Assembly (NCBI RefSeq): GCF_958450345.1
Contig: NW_027052597.1
Span: forward strand, 62,001 to 126,000
DNA: 64,000 nucleotides
Reading direction: 5' to 3'
From: Calliphora vicina
Taxonomy: Eukaryota > Arthropoda > Insecta > Diptera > Calliphoridae
Shown: positions 1 to 10,269 of the stretch, piece by piece
How positions within the stretch are numbered: the stretch's first letter is position 1
How the letters are laid out: each line of letters begins with the position of its first letter
Program-made: the position numbers and the translations under genes
Notes under the pieces: model-generated
Databases searched by the model: none
The model's input: only the letters and a program-made list of their open reading frames with translations
What the model was told of the DNA's origin: nothing

Positions 1-778
1 AACTACTTGTCAAAACTTTTAATTTCAAATTCGGTCTATTAATTTTTTAATCAATTTACCCCCAGTAACACGAAGTCTGATTATGTGTTAACTAATAGTT
101 TTACTGAGAGTTTTCATACAAAAATAATTTTAACCGACGCACAGAGGGTTGAAATGTACCAAAAGTGGCGATTAATTCAAAAGCTGAACTTTATCTGTTT
201 CAGTCATGTTTGGTATTGGGTTAAAGTGCATTAAATAATACATCACAAACTGCTAAAATTACAGCTGTGAGTAACTTACTTTATTGGCAGTGAGCGGTCA
301 AAGTCAAATAATTTTTACAAATTTTGCGTGCTGTGGTTAAAATTGAAAATTGTGATATTTCGAGAGATTATATTTTTTGTTAAATCTGTTAAAAGTAGAA
401 ATATTAAAATGGAACATAAATTGAGAACATAAATAAATAATTTTTGTTTAGATAAATGTTTTGAAAATATTTTATAAGATTTTTTTTTAAAGTTCTCCAT
501 TATTGGGGTTTTTTCAATATATAGATTGAGTTTAAAAAAAATCAGGGCGAGTTCGGGTAAATTCCATTAAACGCTCTTAAAATATGAACTTTCAGCTTCT
601 ATATCAGAAAAAAATCGTGCGGGTTTATTGATGTTTTTTACTTATTTAAGTTATAATGAAAGAACTCCTCTTGCTAAAAAACATATTCTGATACAAAATA
701 AGTTAAAACATTTTTTTCTTTAATTTTTTTTAAAGTTGTGTTTTTATGTATTTATGATTGTTCATTACAAAAATTTAT

Positions 779-1650
779 AATATTGTCTTTTGTGGCTTTT
801 TTTTAAAAAAATTTGTACATTTATAAAATTTTGTGAAAAACAAAAATTAGATTTTAAATTAAATTTATGCTAATGTAAATACATATAATAAATTTATGTT
901 TTGAATTTTTTAATAGCATATTAAGTATGCTTTTATTTCCAATTTAATTCATTAATTTATCGCTTTCCATTCCAAATTTACGGCATAAATTGTGAACTAA
1001 GGTATTTTTTTTCCAAAAAAACAATAATCCGCTTAACGGGTTAAAATTTTTTTTGGTATAAATCAAGATCAGCGAAACAGCTTGCATTTTTATAATTTCT
1101 TTGGTGTTGATATACAGAAAAAGTGATACACCCCAGAGTAAAAGTCCCTTCACCCGGCCGAAGGCCGGCAACACAGCAAATGTGAATATTAACAGAAAAA
1201 AAATTAATGAAAATATAAACTGTACGCGGATCTTGATTTGTTCCATAATATTCTCTTTTGTGACTTTTTTAAAAAAATTTGTACATTTATAAAATTTTGT
1301 GTAAAACAAAAATTGGATTTTAAATTAAATTTATATTTTAAATTAAATTTTTATGATTATTCAGTACTAAAAAATTATAATATTCTCTTTTATGACTTTT
1401 TTGAAAAAATTTGTAAATTTATATAATTTTGTGTAAAACAAAAATTGGATTTTAAATTAAATTTATACTAATATAAATACATACAATAAATTTATATTAT
1501 GAATTTTTTAATAGCACACTAAGTATGCTTTAATTTCCAATTTTATTCAATAATTTATCGCTTTCCATTCCAAAGTTACAGCATAAATTGTGAAAAAGGT
1601 CTTTTTTTCCAAAAAACAATAATGCGCTTAAAGGGTTAAAATTTTTTTTT
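779..1650. repeat. Direct repeat of about 275 bp inside the first transposon
   Basis: The segments at about 779-1050 and 1378-1650 are diverged direct copies. They share the AAAATTTGTACATTTATA-type start, an AAGTATGCTTT core and a CGCTTTCCATTCCAAA segment. A partial third copy lies at about 1245-1350. The copies flank a non-repeated insert at about 1055-1240. Confidence 0.7.
1055..1309 (-). other. Coding-like hydrophobic segment inside the transposon (unidentified)
   Basis: Between the direct repeats lies a more complex, locally GC-richer stretch (CGGCCGAAGGCCGG near 1157). On the minus strand an ATG near 1242 opens a peptide starting MEQIKIRVQFIF. It contains two strongly hydrophobic runs (FSLIFFLLIFTFAVLPAF and LLLWGVSLFLYI), as in a membrane protein. 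The frame runs on into the AT-rich repeat and ends near 944. I do not recognise the protein. It may be a captured host or bacterial exon fragment, or chance. Confidence 0.25.
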
Positions 1651-1984
1651 CTAAAATGCTGTGTTTTTATGTGCTTATAATAACTCATCAATAAAAAATA
1701 TAATATTTTAAAACTACGGCTTCTATGAATTAATCGCCACTTTGGGTACCATTCAACCCACTGTGCGACGGTATAACTATTAGCGATTTACCAGACTTCG
1801 TGTTAATGGGGGTTAGAGTTTTAAGTTTTTTATAATTTTCAATAAATAATTTAGCACACACATATTACACAGATATGAATCAGCTGGTTCCAGTAATATG
1901 GCATTAGAAAACCAACAAATAATATGTCAAAATGGTTGTAGTTTGGAGAGAGGGAGAAACTTTTACTTTAAACTTTTAAACTTT

Positions 1985-2394
1985 TAAAATCGATGTCTTC
2001 CGATCGGGATGAAATTTGCACCAAAGTTAGACCTATTGGATAGTAATTCAGACACAATTTTTCAACAAGATCGGGCAAGAGGGGGTCAAAATTTTACATT
2101 TTGGCCAGACATGTTGTTCTTAGCAAAATGTGTCCGAAACAGTTTAGATAGCTATTTCTTCAATCTATCAAAAAAAATATGTCAAAACAAAATTAAAAAA
2201 ATTTTAATAGTTTTTTTCCGAAATCAAAAACTTTGTTGACTTTTTTTTTTCAAAATGGGCCCTTTTTTTGAATAAAGCTTAGATATTTTCCTTGAGGACC
2301 GATCTTGTTGAAAACTTGTGTCTGAATATTATCCAATAGGTCTATCCTTGGTGCAAATTTCATCCCGATCGGAAGACATCGATTTTAAAAGTTG
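1985..2394. mobile_element. MITE-like element with roughly 95-bp inverted repeats
   Basis: The arm at 1985-2082 (ATCGATGTCTTCCGATCGGG onward, then AAATTTGCACCAAAG) is mirrored at about 2297-2394 (GCAAATTTCATCCCGATCGG, then AGACATCGATTTTAAAAG). The loop is about 215 bp. No target duplication could be set confidently. The arms are clearly related, but the exact outer ends are uncertain. Confidence 0.65.
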
Positions 2395-2454
2395 GTTCAC
2401 TTGACGTGAAATCCCCCATATGTATCACACTCGCCTATTGAAAATTGTATTTTT

Positions 2455-2745
2455 CTCTCGCTCAGCAAACCACAACCATTTCATAGAAATTAAATCTTAA
2501 GTAAAATCGAGAATTTTTTGAAATTAAAAAAGCCAGGAGAATTTGGTGAATTTTAATCAACGTAGTTCCCAAAGAAATATAGACCGATGACATCGCCAGC
2601 CCAAAATCCACACCAAACAGTGACATTTTCGGTATGCATTGAACGCTCTTGGTTCTCATGTGGTTGGTATCGTCCGAAATTTGACAATTTTGTTTGTTGA
2701 CGTACCCATTAATCTAGAAATGGGCCTCACCGTAAAATAGAGGAA
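2455..2745 (-). pseudogene. Transposase remnant, Tc/mariner-like DDE superfamily
   Basis: On the minus strand, one frame reads EAHF-stop-INGYVNKQNCQISDDTN and a shifted frame reads HTENVTVWCGFWAGDVIGLYFF. Together these match the middle of insect mariner-like DDE transposases, where EAHFWxNGYVNKQNCR is followed by VTVWCxxWAGxVIGPYFF. In-frame stops and at least one frameshift show it is dead. No element ends were found, and only the central third or so of a transposase is represented. Confidence 0.6.
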
Positions 2746-3504
2746 GCGCGCGGAATGTTGCCCGAACTAAAAACCCATTTTGATAAAATAATTTTATAAT
2801 ATAATATAAGGCATTAATTTTTTTTTTTCAAATTAAACATCCAGTTCTAATATGAGTTATAAGAATAGTATCTTCAACACATATGTTCACCATTTCTATT
2901 TATTGTATATATTTAAAAGCACCGAACGTCATTGACTCTTTAAATTATTCATTTGCAATTCTCATAAATTTTTCAATCTACCTTCGTACAAAGTTCTATA
3001 GACAGATATGAGTATTTAATTAATTTATGATGATGATGATGCCATTAAAATGTTTATTAATAGCTTCAACTTAGAACAATAGTTTTAAGGCAACAAATTA
3101 AAAGCCAGATAATTTCTTTAACAACATTAGTTATTGTTTAACAATGTACAAGTATAAACTTATACATAAATTTGTTGTAAACTTCAGCTATCTTGTTTGT
3201 GAAGGCTTTATCATCAGTTTTTTTTAAGTCTTCCAAAAATCTTAACCAAGTATCAAACTAAATGAAGCTTAAACAATGATCATAAACCAGTTTTATTTTG
3301 TTTTATAAAAATTAAACAAAGAAAAAAAAACATCGACCACAAATGTTAAACACTATTGTTGTTAATAAAATATTTATGTTTGTAATTCTTTAGTTAAGCT
3401 TTATTAGCGGCAATTTGTTCTAGTTATAGAATTTACTATTATTTATTTAGGTAAAAATAGAAAGCAATCTTCATTCATTCACTAATTCACCTCATTTCAC
3501 TTAC

Positions 3505-3562
3505 CAATTGCAGCAACACAAAATATTGACAACAACACTATTAAGTTGGCTAATTTGAACAT
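3505..3562 (-). CDS. First coding exon of a secreted protein (signal peptide), rest of gene not found
   Basis: On the minus strand an ATG at 3562-3560, in good insect context (GCAAAATG), opens the peptide MFKLANLIVLLSIFCVAAI. It then meets a consensus splice donor (ATTG followed by GTAAGTG, intron starting at 3504). The exon holds 19 codons plus one base, so the intron is phase 1. The peptide has one basic residue and a long hydrophobic core ending in small residues, which is a textbook signal peptide. Fly genes for cuticle proteins, antimicrobial peptides and other small secreted proteins often keep the signal peptide on a short first exon of this kind. The remaining exons should lie to the left. 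I found no convincing second exon in 1-3490, so they are probably outside the window. The product family cannot be named from 19 residues. Confidence 0.6.
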
Positions 3563-3673
3563 TTTGCTATTTCTTTTGTTTCTTTTAAATGTTTATGTTG
3601 TTTTATTGTATTTTCGAATAATTCACTTTGCAGATATTATTAAAGTTCTCTTTCCGTCAACTTCTATTTGTAA

Positions 3674-3712
3674 ACTGTCGATCTTGAGTGAAGTAGAATG
3701 CTTCTTATAAGT
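3674..3712 (-). promoter_or_regulatory. Core promoter of the signal-peptide gene: TATA box and initiator
   Basis: Minus-strand TATAAG lies at 3709-3704. An initiator-like GACAGTT follows, with its A at about 3676, some 33 bases downstream of the TATA start. The predicted 5'UTR of about 113 bases leads straight to the ATG at 3562 without another ATG in good context. The spacing is slightly long for a TATA/Inr pair but acceptable. Confidence 0.5.
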
Positions 3713-3820
3713 ACGAGTATGTTTAAATTAAAAACAAACAAAAAATAAGAATAGAGATGGAGATGCTGCTTTGTGTTTTATTTCAGCCATATCATTAAGC
3801 TGATGTTTTTAGGTTATTAG

Positions 3821-3925
3821 CAGTGTTGCCAGACAAAGTTTACCTTATGTCCCCAATCTGAAAGTCGATGTCCCCAAAAAATCCCCATTTCAAAATTAAT
3901 ATCCCCAATTTTGTCCCCATAAAAA
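3821..3925. mobile_element. hAT-like left end, fragment
   Basis: CAGTGTTGCCAGACAAAG at 3821 has the same terminal motif (CAGTGTTGCC) as the hAT-like elements at 21985 and 25277. It is followed by repeated GTCCCCAA-type words. No matching right end (GGCAACACTG) was found downstream, so this is a truncated or solo end. Confidence 0.4.
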
Positions 3926-4224
3926 AAATTAAATTATATTGTTAATACTAAATTTTACTATGTTGAGTTTAACAAACTAAAGTTGCAATCTGGCATAATA
4001 ACATACGACAAGCATTTTTACATCTATTTAATTCATTGTCAGTTTTCAAAATGTTGATTCATCGATTTTGGAACAAGTTGTTTGGAAGATGTCATTTTAC
4101 TTTGAAACCTGCCAAAGAATTCTTGATGTTTATCCGATTTTTGTATGAATTAGTTTTTATAACTCCTTGAGAAATCAAGAGCTTTATAATATTCGATTTT
4201 TTTATTCCAGAAAAAGAAAGTATA

Positions 4225-4345
4225 TTTTGTAAAAAATGGAAAAAATAAGCCCTAATTTCACCGCATCGGAAGTGGAATCCATTTAAGTATAATTTAAAAA
4301 AGCACTGAAAAACTCATTGGCGTATTAAAATAGAACTTAAAGATA
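4225..4345 (+). pseudogene. Possible SANT/Myb-like domain scrap with short repeat
   Basis: A plus-strand frame reads MEKISPNFTASEVESI and then a stop. This resembles the start of the SANT/Myb-like DNA-binding domain that many insect transposons carry (NFTxxEVexL). It is followed by CCATTTAAGTATAATTT, which recurs at 11236-11329. Only about 16 residues match, so the call is weak. Confidence 0.3.
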
Positions 4346-4369
4346 ACACTCTGCTACAAAATAAAACTT

Positions 4370-5100
4370 TTTGTCAGAACTTGAAAAGCGACCTATAGGC
4401 CTACAACCTAGGTGAGGGAATACTAAAACCGTTTTCAAAGATTTTGAAACTTTCTCAAAATTTTGAAAAAACAGTTTTAAGTAGTACTTTAGTACCTCTA
4501 ACTCACACATTTTGCATATTTTTTTCGTCGTTTTTCAAATTCAACAAAGTTATTTTAATTTTTTTCTATGAAAACCTATTTTTTTACACAGTGTTTTAAA
4601 GACAATAGAATATATAGAAATAAACATTACTTGTCGAAATCGGTTTATATTTGCAAAAGTTATTAAACTTTTTCGAAAAAAGTTCCAAAGAAGGGTATAT
4701 TGAGTTAGAGCTGATGTTTGCAACGTGCAAAAATATTGTCCCAATACCCACCTTAAAGTATACCAATATGTTCTGGATCACTTTCTGAGTCGATTTTGCG
4801 ATGTCCGTCCGTCCATGTAAACCTTGTAATCAAACTACAGGTCGCAATTTCAAAGATAATTTGGTACAAGCTCTTGTATTGTCCCAAGGACGAAGCCTAT
4901 TGAATTTGAATGGGTACATCATTTCTCATAGCACCCATACGATTGCCCTATCTGAAAATAGTTAAGCTCTCATAAATATCTTAGTTATATAGATATAAAA
5001 ACCAAATTCAGCAAAAATAAGTTTTATATATGCCGAACCTGCCTCACCAAATTTACCATATAATGCCCACTTCCGAAAATAATTTTAATGAGTATAGATT
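4370..5100. repeat. Dispersed repeat, related to 42620-42800 and 43930-44420
   Basis: CAGAACTTGAAAAGCGACCT through TTTAGTACCTCTAACTCACA (about 4375-4510) recurs at about 42632-42786. GTCCCAAGGACGAAGCCTAT and the following CCATATAATGCC-type text (about 4880-5090) matches the repeat at 43930-44420. A GTCCGTCCGTCC proto-microsatellite sits at about 4805. This is consistent with a degraded Helentron/mini-me-type element. The interval 5100-5414 after it is AT-rich with nothing recognised. Confidence 0.5.
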
Positions 5101-5414
5101 TCTTAAAAATATTTCAAACTCAAATAAAATTCAACACAAATAGTTTTCATATACATATACAGAAGACATGTTAAGAACTAAATTTTCTTTATACATTGCA
5201 ATAAAAATGTATATCAATGCATTGGTATAAGCTTTCATATCAAAATAAGTATTGAAATGCTATTAAAATCAAATTTTGTTTTTTTTTAGATATTCTTAAC
5301 AAAAACAATACTTATAACTTACAAATGTATCAAAAGATGCACGTTATTTTAAAACGTAATCAGTTTTCTTTCCAAACCCGTTGAAAAATATAAAGTCGGA
5401 CAAAAACTGACTAA

Positions 5415-5566
5415 AGCTTTCCACACACGGAATGATTTGTTCGCCTGATTTGTGATTGAAAATTTTCAATTACTTGTGATTTTTATCGCGCACATCCCCA
5501 TTAACAAGTAACAAGATGTCGAATACGAACAAATCATAATCACAAATCAACCGTGTGTGGCCAGCT
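5415..5566. mobile_element. PIF/Harbinger-like MITE, 152 bp, TAA duplication
   Basis: AGCTTTCCACACACGG at the left is mirrored by CCGTGTGTGGCCAGCT at the right. The inner TGATTTGT/ACAAATCA pairs extend the inverted repeats. TAA flanks both sides (5412-5414 and 5567-5569). It has no coding capacity. Confidence 0.75.
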
Positions 5567-5569
5567 TAA

Positions 5570-6300
5570 GTTACAGGTCGACGATAAGTTGACGAACATC
5601 ATTGAAAACTATTTTTTTAGAATAAATTCTGAATTTGAGGATGTTTCTGACATTTTTTTCACTTTCGCACAGTGTAATTAACATTTAAATACGAAGTCAA
5701 AAATTGGCTCCTAGAGAATGATTCACCTTTCTGTGTTTAGCAAGAATTTAAAACAATTTAATATCTGTGAACTTTTGATGAAATCCTTTTTTAATTTTTT
5801 TATTATCAAAGTAGTGTCCTGGAAACGAAAAATCTAAAATTTTTGTGTTTTTCATCAAATTCTGAAGAAATGAAAGAAATAAAATATGATTATTTAAACA
5901 AAATATAAAACTAAATAGATTAGAAATTGAAATGTTTGTCAATAAAAAGCTCTTCTGTTTTATTACTAGGCCAAGTACTCTACATTGTGAATAATTAAGC
6001 GTATCTACAACTTTGGTGACCCCCACTGAAATTTTCCGGCAAAAATTTTCGTCGAATATTTTAATCCTTAAATGTCCTTTTTGAAAGGACTTTTTTCATT
6101 TTCTCTAAAAAAGGGTCAAATTGACCCCTAAACAGAGGAGATAGAGTGTTAAGATCTTCCACAAAAATTATCCCCATAAAATTCCACAATATAACTCTGA
6201 CAATAAGAATTCTCTTAGACATTAACTTACAACATTTTTTTCAGTTAGTATACTGCTCCCTTCGATCAAAAAATGAAAACTTTGACCCACTGTAAAAAAA
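5570..6300. other. AT-rich stretch, nothing recognised
   Basis: No gene-like reading frame survives inspection. The minus-strand frame at 5748-6026 has biased, low-complexity composition and no recognisable domain. A GGGTCAAATTGACCC palindrome lies near 6113. A similar GGGTCA/TGACCC word occurs in both arms of the foldback element at 45316-46952. Confidence 0.5.
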
Positions 6301-6570
6301 ATTCCGACCAGGTGTACTATAAGTTTATTCTACAAAAATGATCTACTCAACATGCCCTTTCAGAATTATAGGGTCGCTATTCTGTTCCAATCAAAAAGTC
6401 TCAATTTGTTGGACAGTATAAGATATAAACAAGTCTTATAGTTATGAACCTGAATATTTCTACCAATATTTGTGGGGATCGGTCCATAATTGATTTTACC
6501 CCCTATAACCCATATAGATATAGGAAATATATTTTATTGCCACATACGATACAGCCGAATATAATACTCT
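6300..6570. mobile_element. Degraded mini-me/Helentron-like 3' end
   Basis: The segment ends in ACAGCCGAATATAATACTCT then CACTTGTTA (about 6548-6580). This matches the 3' end of the better preserved elements at 32340-32362 and 37480-37504 (CACAGCCGAATATAGCACTC). GGGATCGGTCCATAATTG upstream is also typical of these dispersed repeats. The 5' end is not defined. Confidence 0.5.
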
Positions 6571-6649
6571 CACTTGTTACTAATTTAAAAAATATAAATT
6601 ATATAGTATTTAAATTTGTTATTATTCGCTACTCACCTCTTCTTTCATA

Positions 6650-7195
6650 GTTATTAATAATAACGCGCTTAAAATATTATTTGTTGTTGTTGTTGTCATG
6701 TTAATGTTTTTTGTTTTTTTTTATTAATTTTTTTCTTTGCTGTTTCAAGGCTCTAAAAATAGTTTACATGGTTCCACTAAAAATGTAGATATAATATAAT
6801 TTTTATATATTTATATATAAGTATATGTATGTATGTATAAGTTTATGTAATATAATTATTATTTTGTTTATTATTTATTTATTTTTTTATAATTATTAAT
6901 ATAAATACTATATTTCATAATTTTATTACTGTTCATTTAGGTTTGTTGTTGTTATGCATAATTATTATAATTATTCTTTTATAATTTTTTTTTCATTGTT
7001 TTGTTTTTTTTTATATTTTGGTTTCTATGTTTCAAATTTTTTTTTTGTATTTATCTTGCTTGGTTGTTGTTTTTGTTTTTCCTGTTGTTGTGATAGTTAA
7101 CGTAAAATGAAGTTTTTCATTTGCCAATGTAAATTATGGATGTTTATGGGCCTGGGTGAGTGTAGTTTTGTGTTAGAATTCGATGTCATACTCCT
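6650..7195. other. T-rich host-like non-coding sequence
   Basis: Long T runs, TTGTTGTTGTTG and CTTGGTTGTTG words and a short TATGTATG run (about 6824-6836) characterise the stretch. This is typical of fly intron or UTR DNA. No exon or transposon end was seen. Confidence 0.5.
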
Positions 7196-7199
7196 CCTA

Positions 7200-7690
7200 G
7201 TATGTTTGTAAAAACATATTGTTGCTTTTCTTGCACTGTAGCCTCTATGGACCAGTTCAATGGTCTAAATACTTAGCTATTTAATGTAATTAATATAATT
7301 TGTAATTTTAGATAGTTTGGAGCATAAAATACAAAAACAGCATATTTGTTTGCAGAATATTGAGTTACTATATTTTGCAAGGCCATGACAAATACTTATT
7401 CCACAATTTAATATTGATTCGCTGGTTATCGTGGTAGTTGTTTACCAGGTCAAGTAGAGTCGAAAGAACACCGTTTTGACAAGACCACACCACTCGTCAG
7501 ATGTAGTGTCATTTACACCCTAATGTATGTCAAATGGGAGGTACTCGTGATATATCTCAATAGATCATTAAGTCTGGACCTAGATAACTCTTTAAGGTTG
7601 GTTAGTACGTAATTGCCCAGGAATATGTGTCTCTTGACAGTTAAGGGCCGGACACACACACAATTTAAATTACTGCCATGAAATATACTT
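7200..7690 (-). pseudogene. LINE 3' end, RNase H C-terminal remnant
   Basis: The minus-strand frame near 7690-7513 reads CVRPLTVKRHIFLGNYVL then LKELSRSRLNDLLRYI. In the R1/LOA/jockey group of insect LINEs, the end of the RNase H region reads C-x-CPAL..R..LG...L..L..L...LLRFI. The downstream text (to about 7240, ATTGAACTGGTCCATAG on the minus strand) resembles the 3'UTR of that group. Only the last 60 or so codons survive. The clade is an inference. Confidence 0.5.
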
Positions 7691-7699
7691 AAACATCGA

Positions 7700-8422
7700 G
7701 GTTTTGGGGCCCTTTTTTTGGTTTTTATTACACCCTGGAAAATTCGATATATCCGTGAAAGTAGTAACACGGCGTAATCAGTTTTTCTTCATTTCAGTAG
7801 ATATCCTTTTAAATTTTCTAACGATAAATAGTTTATAAAGTATGAAGTTTAGCAGTCTAATAAAGTTGTTATATGTTTTCCACTTGAATCAAAAATACGG
7901 AGATAACTTTTTTTAATTATATAAAAATAAGATTCATAAAAATGTTTTAAAATACTTTATCCTGTTTAATTTTGAATCAATGAGAAAACATATCATTTTA
8001 TTAGATTGCTGATCTTCAAGGTTTTGTTTGATACCCGTTTTGGCATCAAATATCTTATATATTTATTTTTTGAGAATTGTTTAATTTAAAAGGACATCTG
8101 AACCGATAAAAAAACTGAGTACGCAATGTTGTAAGTACGGTCTTTATTTTCACGTATGTATCGATTATTCCAAGTGTCAACATAACTGTTGAACGGTGTT
8201 ATATGCAAACATATACTTTTATAGTCCTGCTTATCCAAATTTTGAAATACCAATAAAATTTTTAGCAATTTTATCTTTTACTCAAAAAGTAATCTATTTA
8301 TATGTACATTAGGGTGGGTCGATTTTTTCACGAAAAATCGTATAGCAGAAACGCATTCTACGGAAAATTCTAAGAAATTTTCCCCAAGAAACCATAGGTC
8401 TAAAACAGGGAAAGGCAACCTA
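7700..8422. other. AT-rich stretch with one MITE-like end word
   Basis: Nothing coding was recognised. Near 8310 the words AGGGTGGGTCGATTTTTTCA look like a MITE terminus, but no partner end was found. Confidence 0.4.
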
Positions 8423-9884
8423 TCCCAGTTGGCCAGAGAGTCATAGACGAAATTTTCGTCGATGTTGTCTTCAGGACATTTTATAATTTGTCGTCTATAC
8501 AATGCCTGTGAGGACAAGTATAAATCAAAGTCTCATATGTTGTCGTGTTTGAAGCTCCATTGTTGATTAGCTAACGACAATTTCATGAACTTGTCTTGAA
8601 TAAAATATTATTCAGGACAAAGTGAGCGACAAGTGTATGCATTTTGACCTGTATCAAGCCACATCCACGACAAGATGAGCGACAATGTCTTCACCTTATC
8701 GTCAGTAAAACTGTTGTGAGGACAAAATTATCGACAATTGCATGCATTTTGATGTCTTTCAAACTATATTGACGACCTGATGATCGAAGAAGTCTTAAAC
8801 ACTTCTTCATTTAAACTTCTTCATTTAAAAATGCAATATAGCGGGACTTTAACAGAAAATAAGAAAACAAACTAACGCAGGAGGATCGTATAGATATTCA
8901 GTTGAGTTTTTAAAGTTCTAGTGAAAGGTGGTTAAAGTGCGTAACGGCGAAAAAAGTAACGAAACAGTTTGACGAAGAACCTTCAGATCTTTTGCTATTT
9001 TCTTGAAAATCCGTAATAGCAAAACATCTAAAGGTTCATCATCACACTGTTTCAAAATCCATTTAATCAGTAAAAGGATAACTGAACATTTAAAGAAAAC
9101 CTGGATCAGTAAATGGTCTGACAGATATTACCAATATCAAAAGATGTCGAACAACTCTTTTGAAGAGCTCCGAACACTTCTATCAGAAAAGCAGCTCATA
9201 AAGTTAAATACTCTGATTATTTTGTGCGCAGAGCCAAAGCTAATGCTGGGTTGAAGTCGTATAAAGTGTTCTTTAACTTTAGAAGCAAAAGAACTAGAGA
9301 AAAAATTGAGGGCAAATTTTATAAAAATATACACCTGTTGTGTGATGGATGATGAAACTAATCTGGCAGACATTTTACAAGAATAATACCGGTCAAAAAG
9401 ACAAACAAATTCCCACAAATGATATAAATATTTTCAAAATTATAAAAGTATTATTTAAAAATGAATTAAATAAACTGTATAATTTTAGTTATTTAAAATA
9501 TTTTATTTGCATTAATAAATATGGTTAGCATTAATAAAATTATTTAATATAATTAATTAATAAAAAATATAATCTATTTCTACAAAAAAGTCTGGTGACA
9601 ATGGATAGTGTCCACTATATGGTCATCAACGACAATACGGAAGATACAGTAGCTAACTGTCATCAACGATGCCATGAGAGAAAAGTCGTGTTTATAGTCG
9701 TCGATGACAACTTTAACCACATTGTGACCCATATGATCGTCAACGACAATGTGCATGATTTAAGTGCCCTTTGTTCGAAAAAGTCGTCAACGATTTGTAT
9801 GGGCTGTCGCCTACTTGTCGTCTAGGATTTAACATTGTCGTGTACGCATCTTCGACGTTGTCTTGAAGACATGGCCAACTGGGA
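8423..9884. mobile_element. Tc1/mariner-type element, TIR TCCCAGTTGGCCA, TA duplication
   Basis: TCCCAGTTGGCCA at 8423 is mirrored by TGGCCAACTGGGA ending at 9884, each flanked by TA. Both subterminal halves are packed with short CGACAA/TTGTCG and GAGGACAA words, which may be transposase-binding repeats. A decayed transposase lies inside, agreeing with the TA duplication. The element is 1.46 kb and non-functional. Confidence 0.7.
8955..9385 (+). pseudogene. Decayed Tc1/mariner-like transposase (copy a)
   Basis: Nucleotide-level relatives of the better copy at 29185-29765 run through this stretch: CATCACACTGTTTCAAAA, then GCGCAGAGCCAAAGCTAATG, then GATGGATGATGAAACTAATC. The latter corresponds to the MDDET motif that carries a catalytic aspartate in this family. 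Multiple deletions and stops break the frame. The helix-turn-helix region is duplicated as an inverted repeat (8961-9054). Confidence 0.6.
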
Positions 9885-10269
9885 TACTATTGCATTTTAC
9901 GATTGTATTAGTTATACACTCCCCAGTTGGCCAGACAGTCATAGACGAAATTTTCGTCGATGATGTCTTCAGGACATTTTATAATTTGTCGCCTATACAA
10001 AGCAATTGAGGACAAGTATAAAACAAAGTCGCATATGTTGTCGTGTTTTAAGCTCCATTGTTGATTAGCTAACGACAATTTCATGAACTTGTCTTGAATA
10101 AAATAATATTGAGGACAAAGTGAACAACAAGTGCATGCATTTTGTCCTGTATCAAGCCACATCCACGACAAGATGAGCGACAATGTCTTCACCTTATCGT
10201 CAGTAAAACTGTTGTGAGGACAAAATTAGCGACAATTGCATGCATTTTGACGTCTTTCAAACTATATTG

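Larger units (their letters stand above)
59..1812. mobile_element. Non-autonomous DNA transposon with terminal inverted repeats, TTA target duplication
   Basis: The left end (CCCCCAGTAACACGAAGTCTG-like, from 59) is matched in inverse orientation at the right end (ending TGTTAATGGGGG at 1812). Further in, the GACGCACAGAGGGTTGAA-type segment near 133-185 is also mirrored at 1718-1775. TTA flanks both ends (56-58 and 1813-1815), which fits the PIF/Harbinger type of duplication. No transposase was recognised inside. The interior is AT-rich and holds a long direct repeat. The ends are seen in the sequence; the superfamily is an inference from the 3-bp duplication alone. Confidence 0.6.

Noticed and set aside
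9595..9825. Plus-strand frame rich in Asp, Asn, His and Val near the right end of the Tc1-like element
   Set aside because: It is created by the repeated GTCAACGACAA-type subterminal words; the repeats explain the frame.
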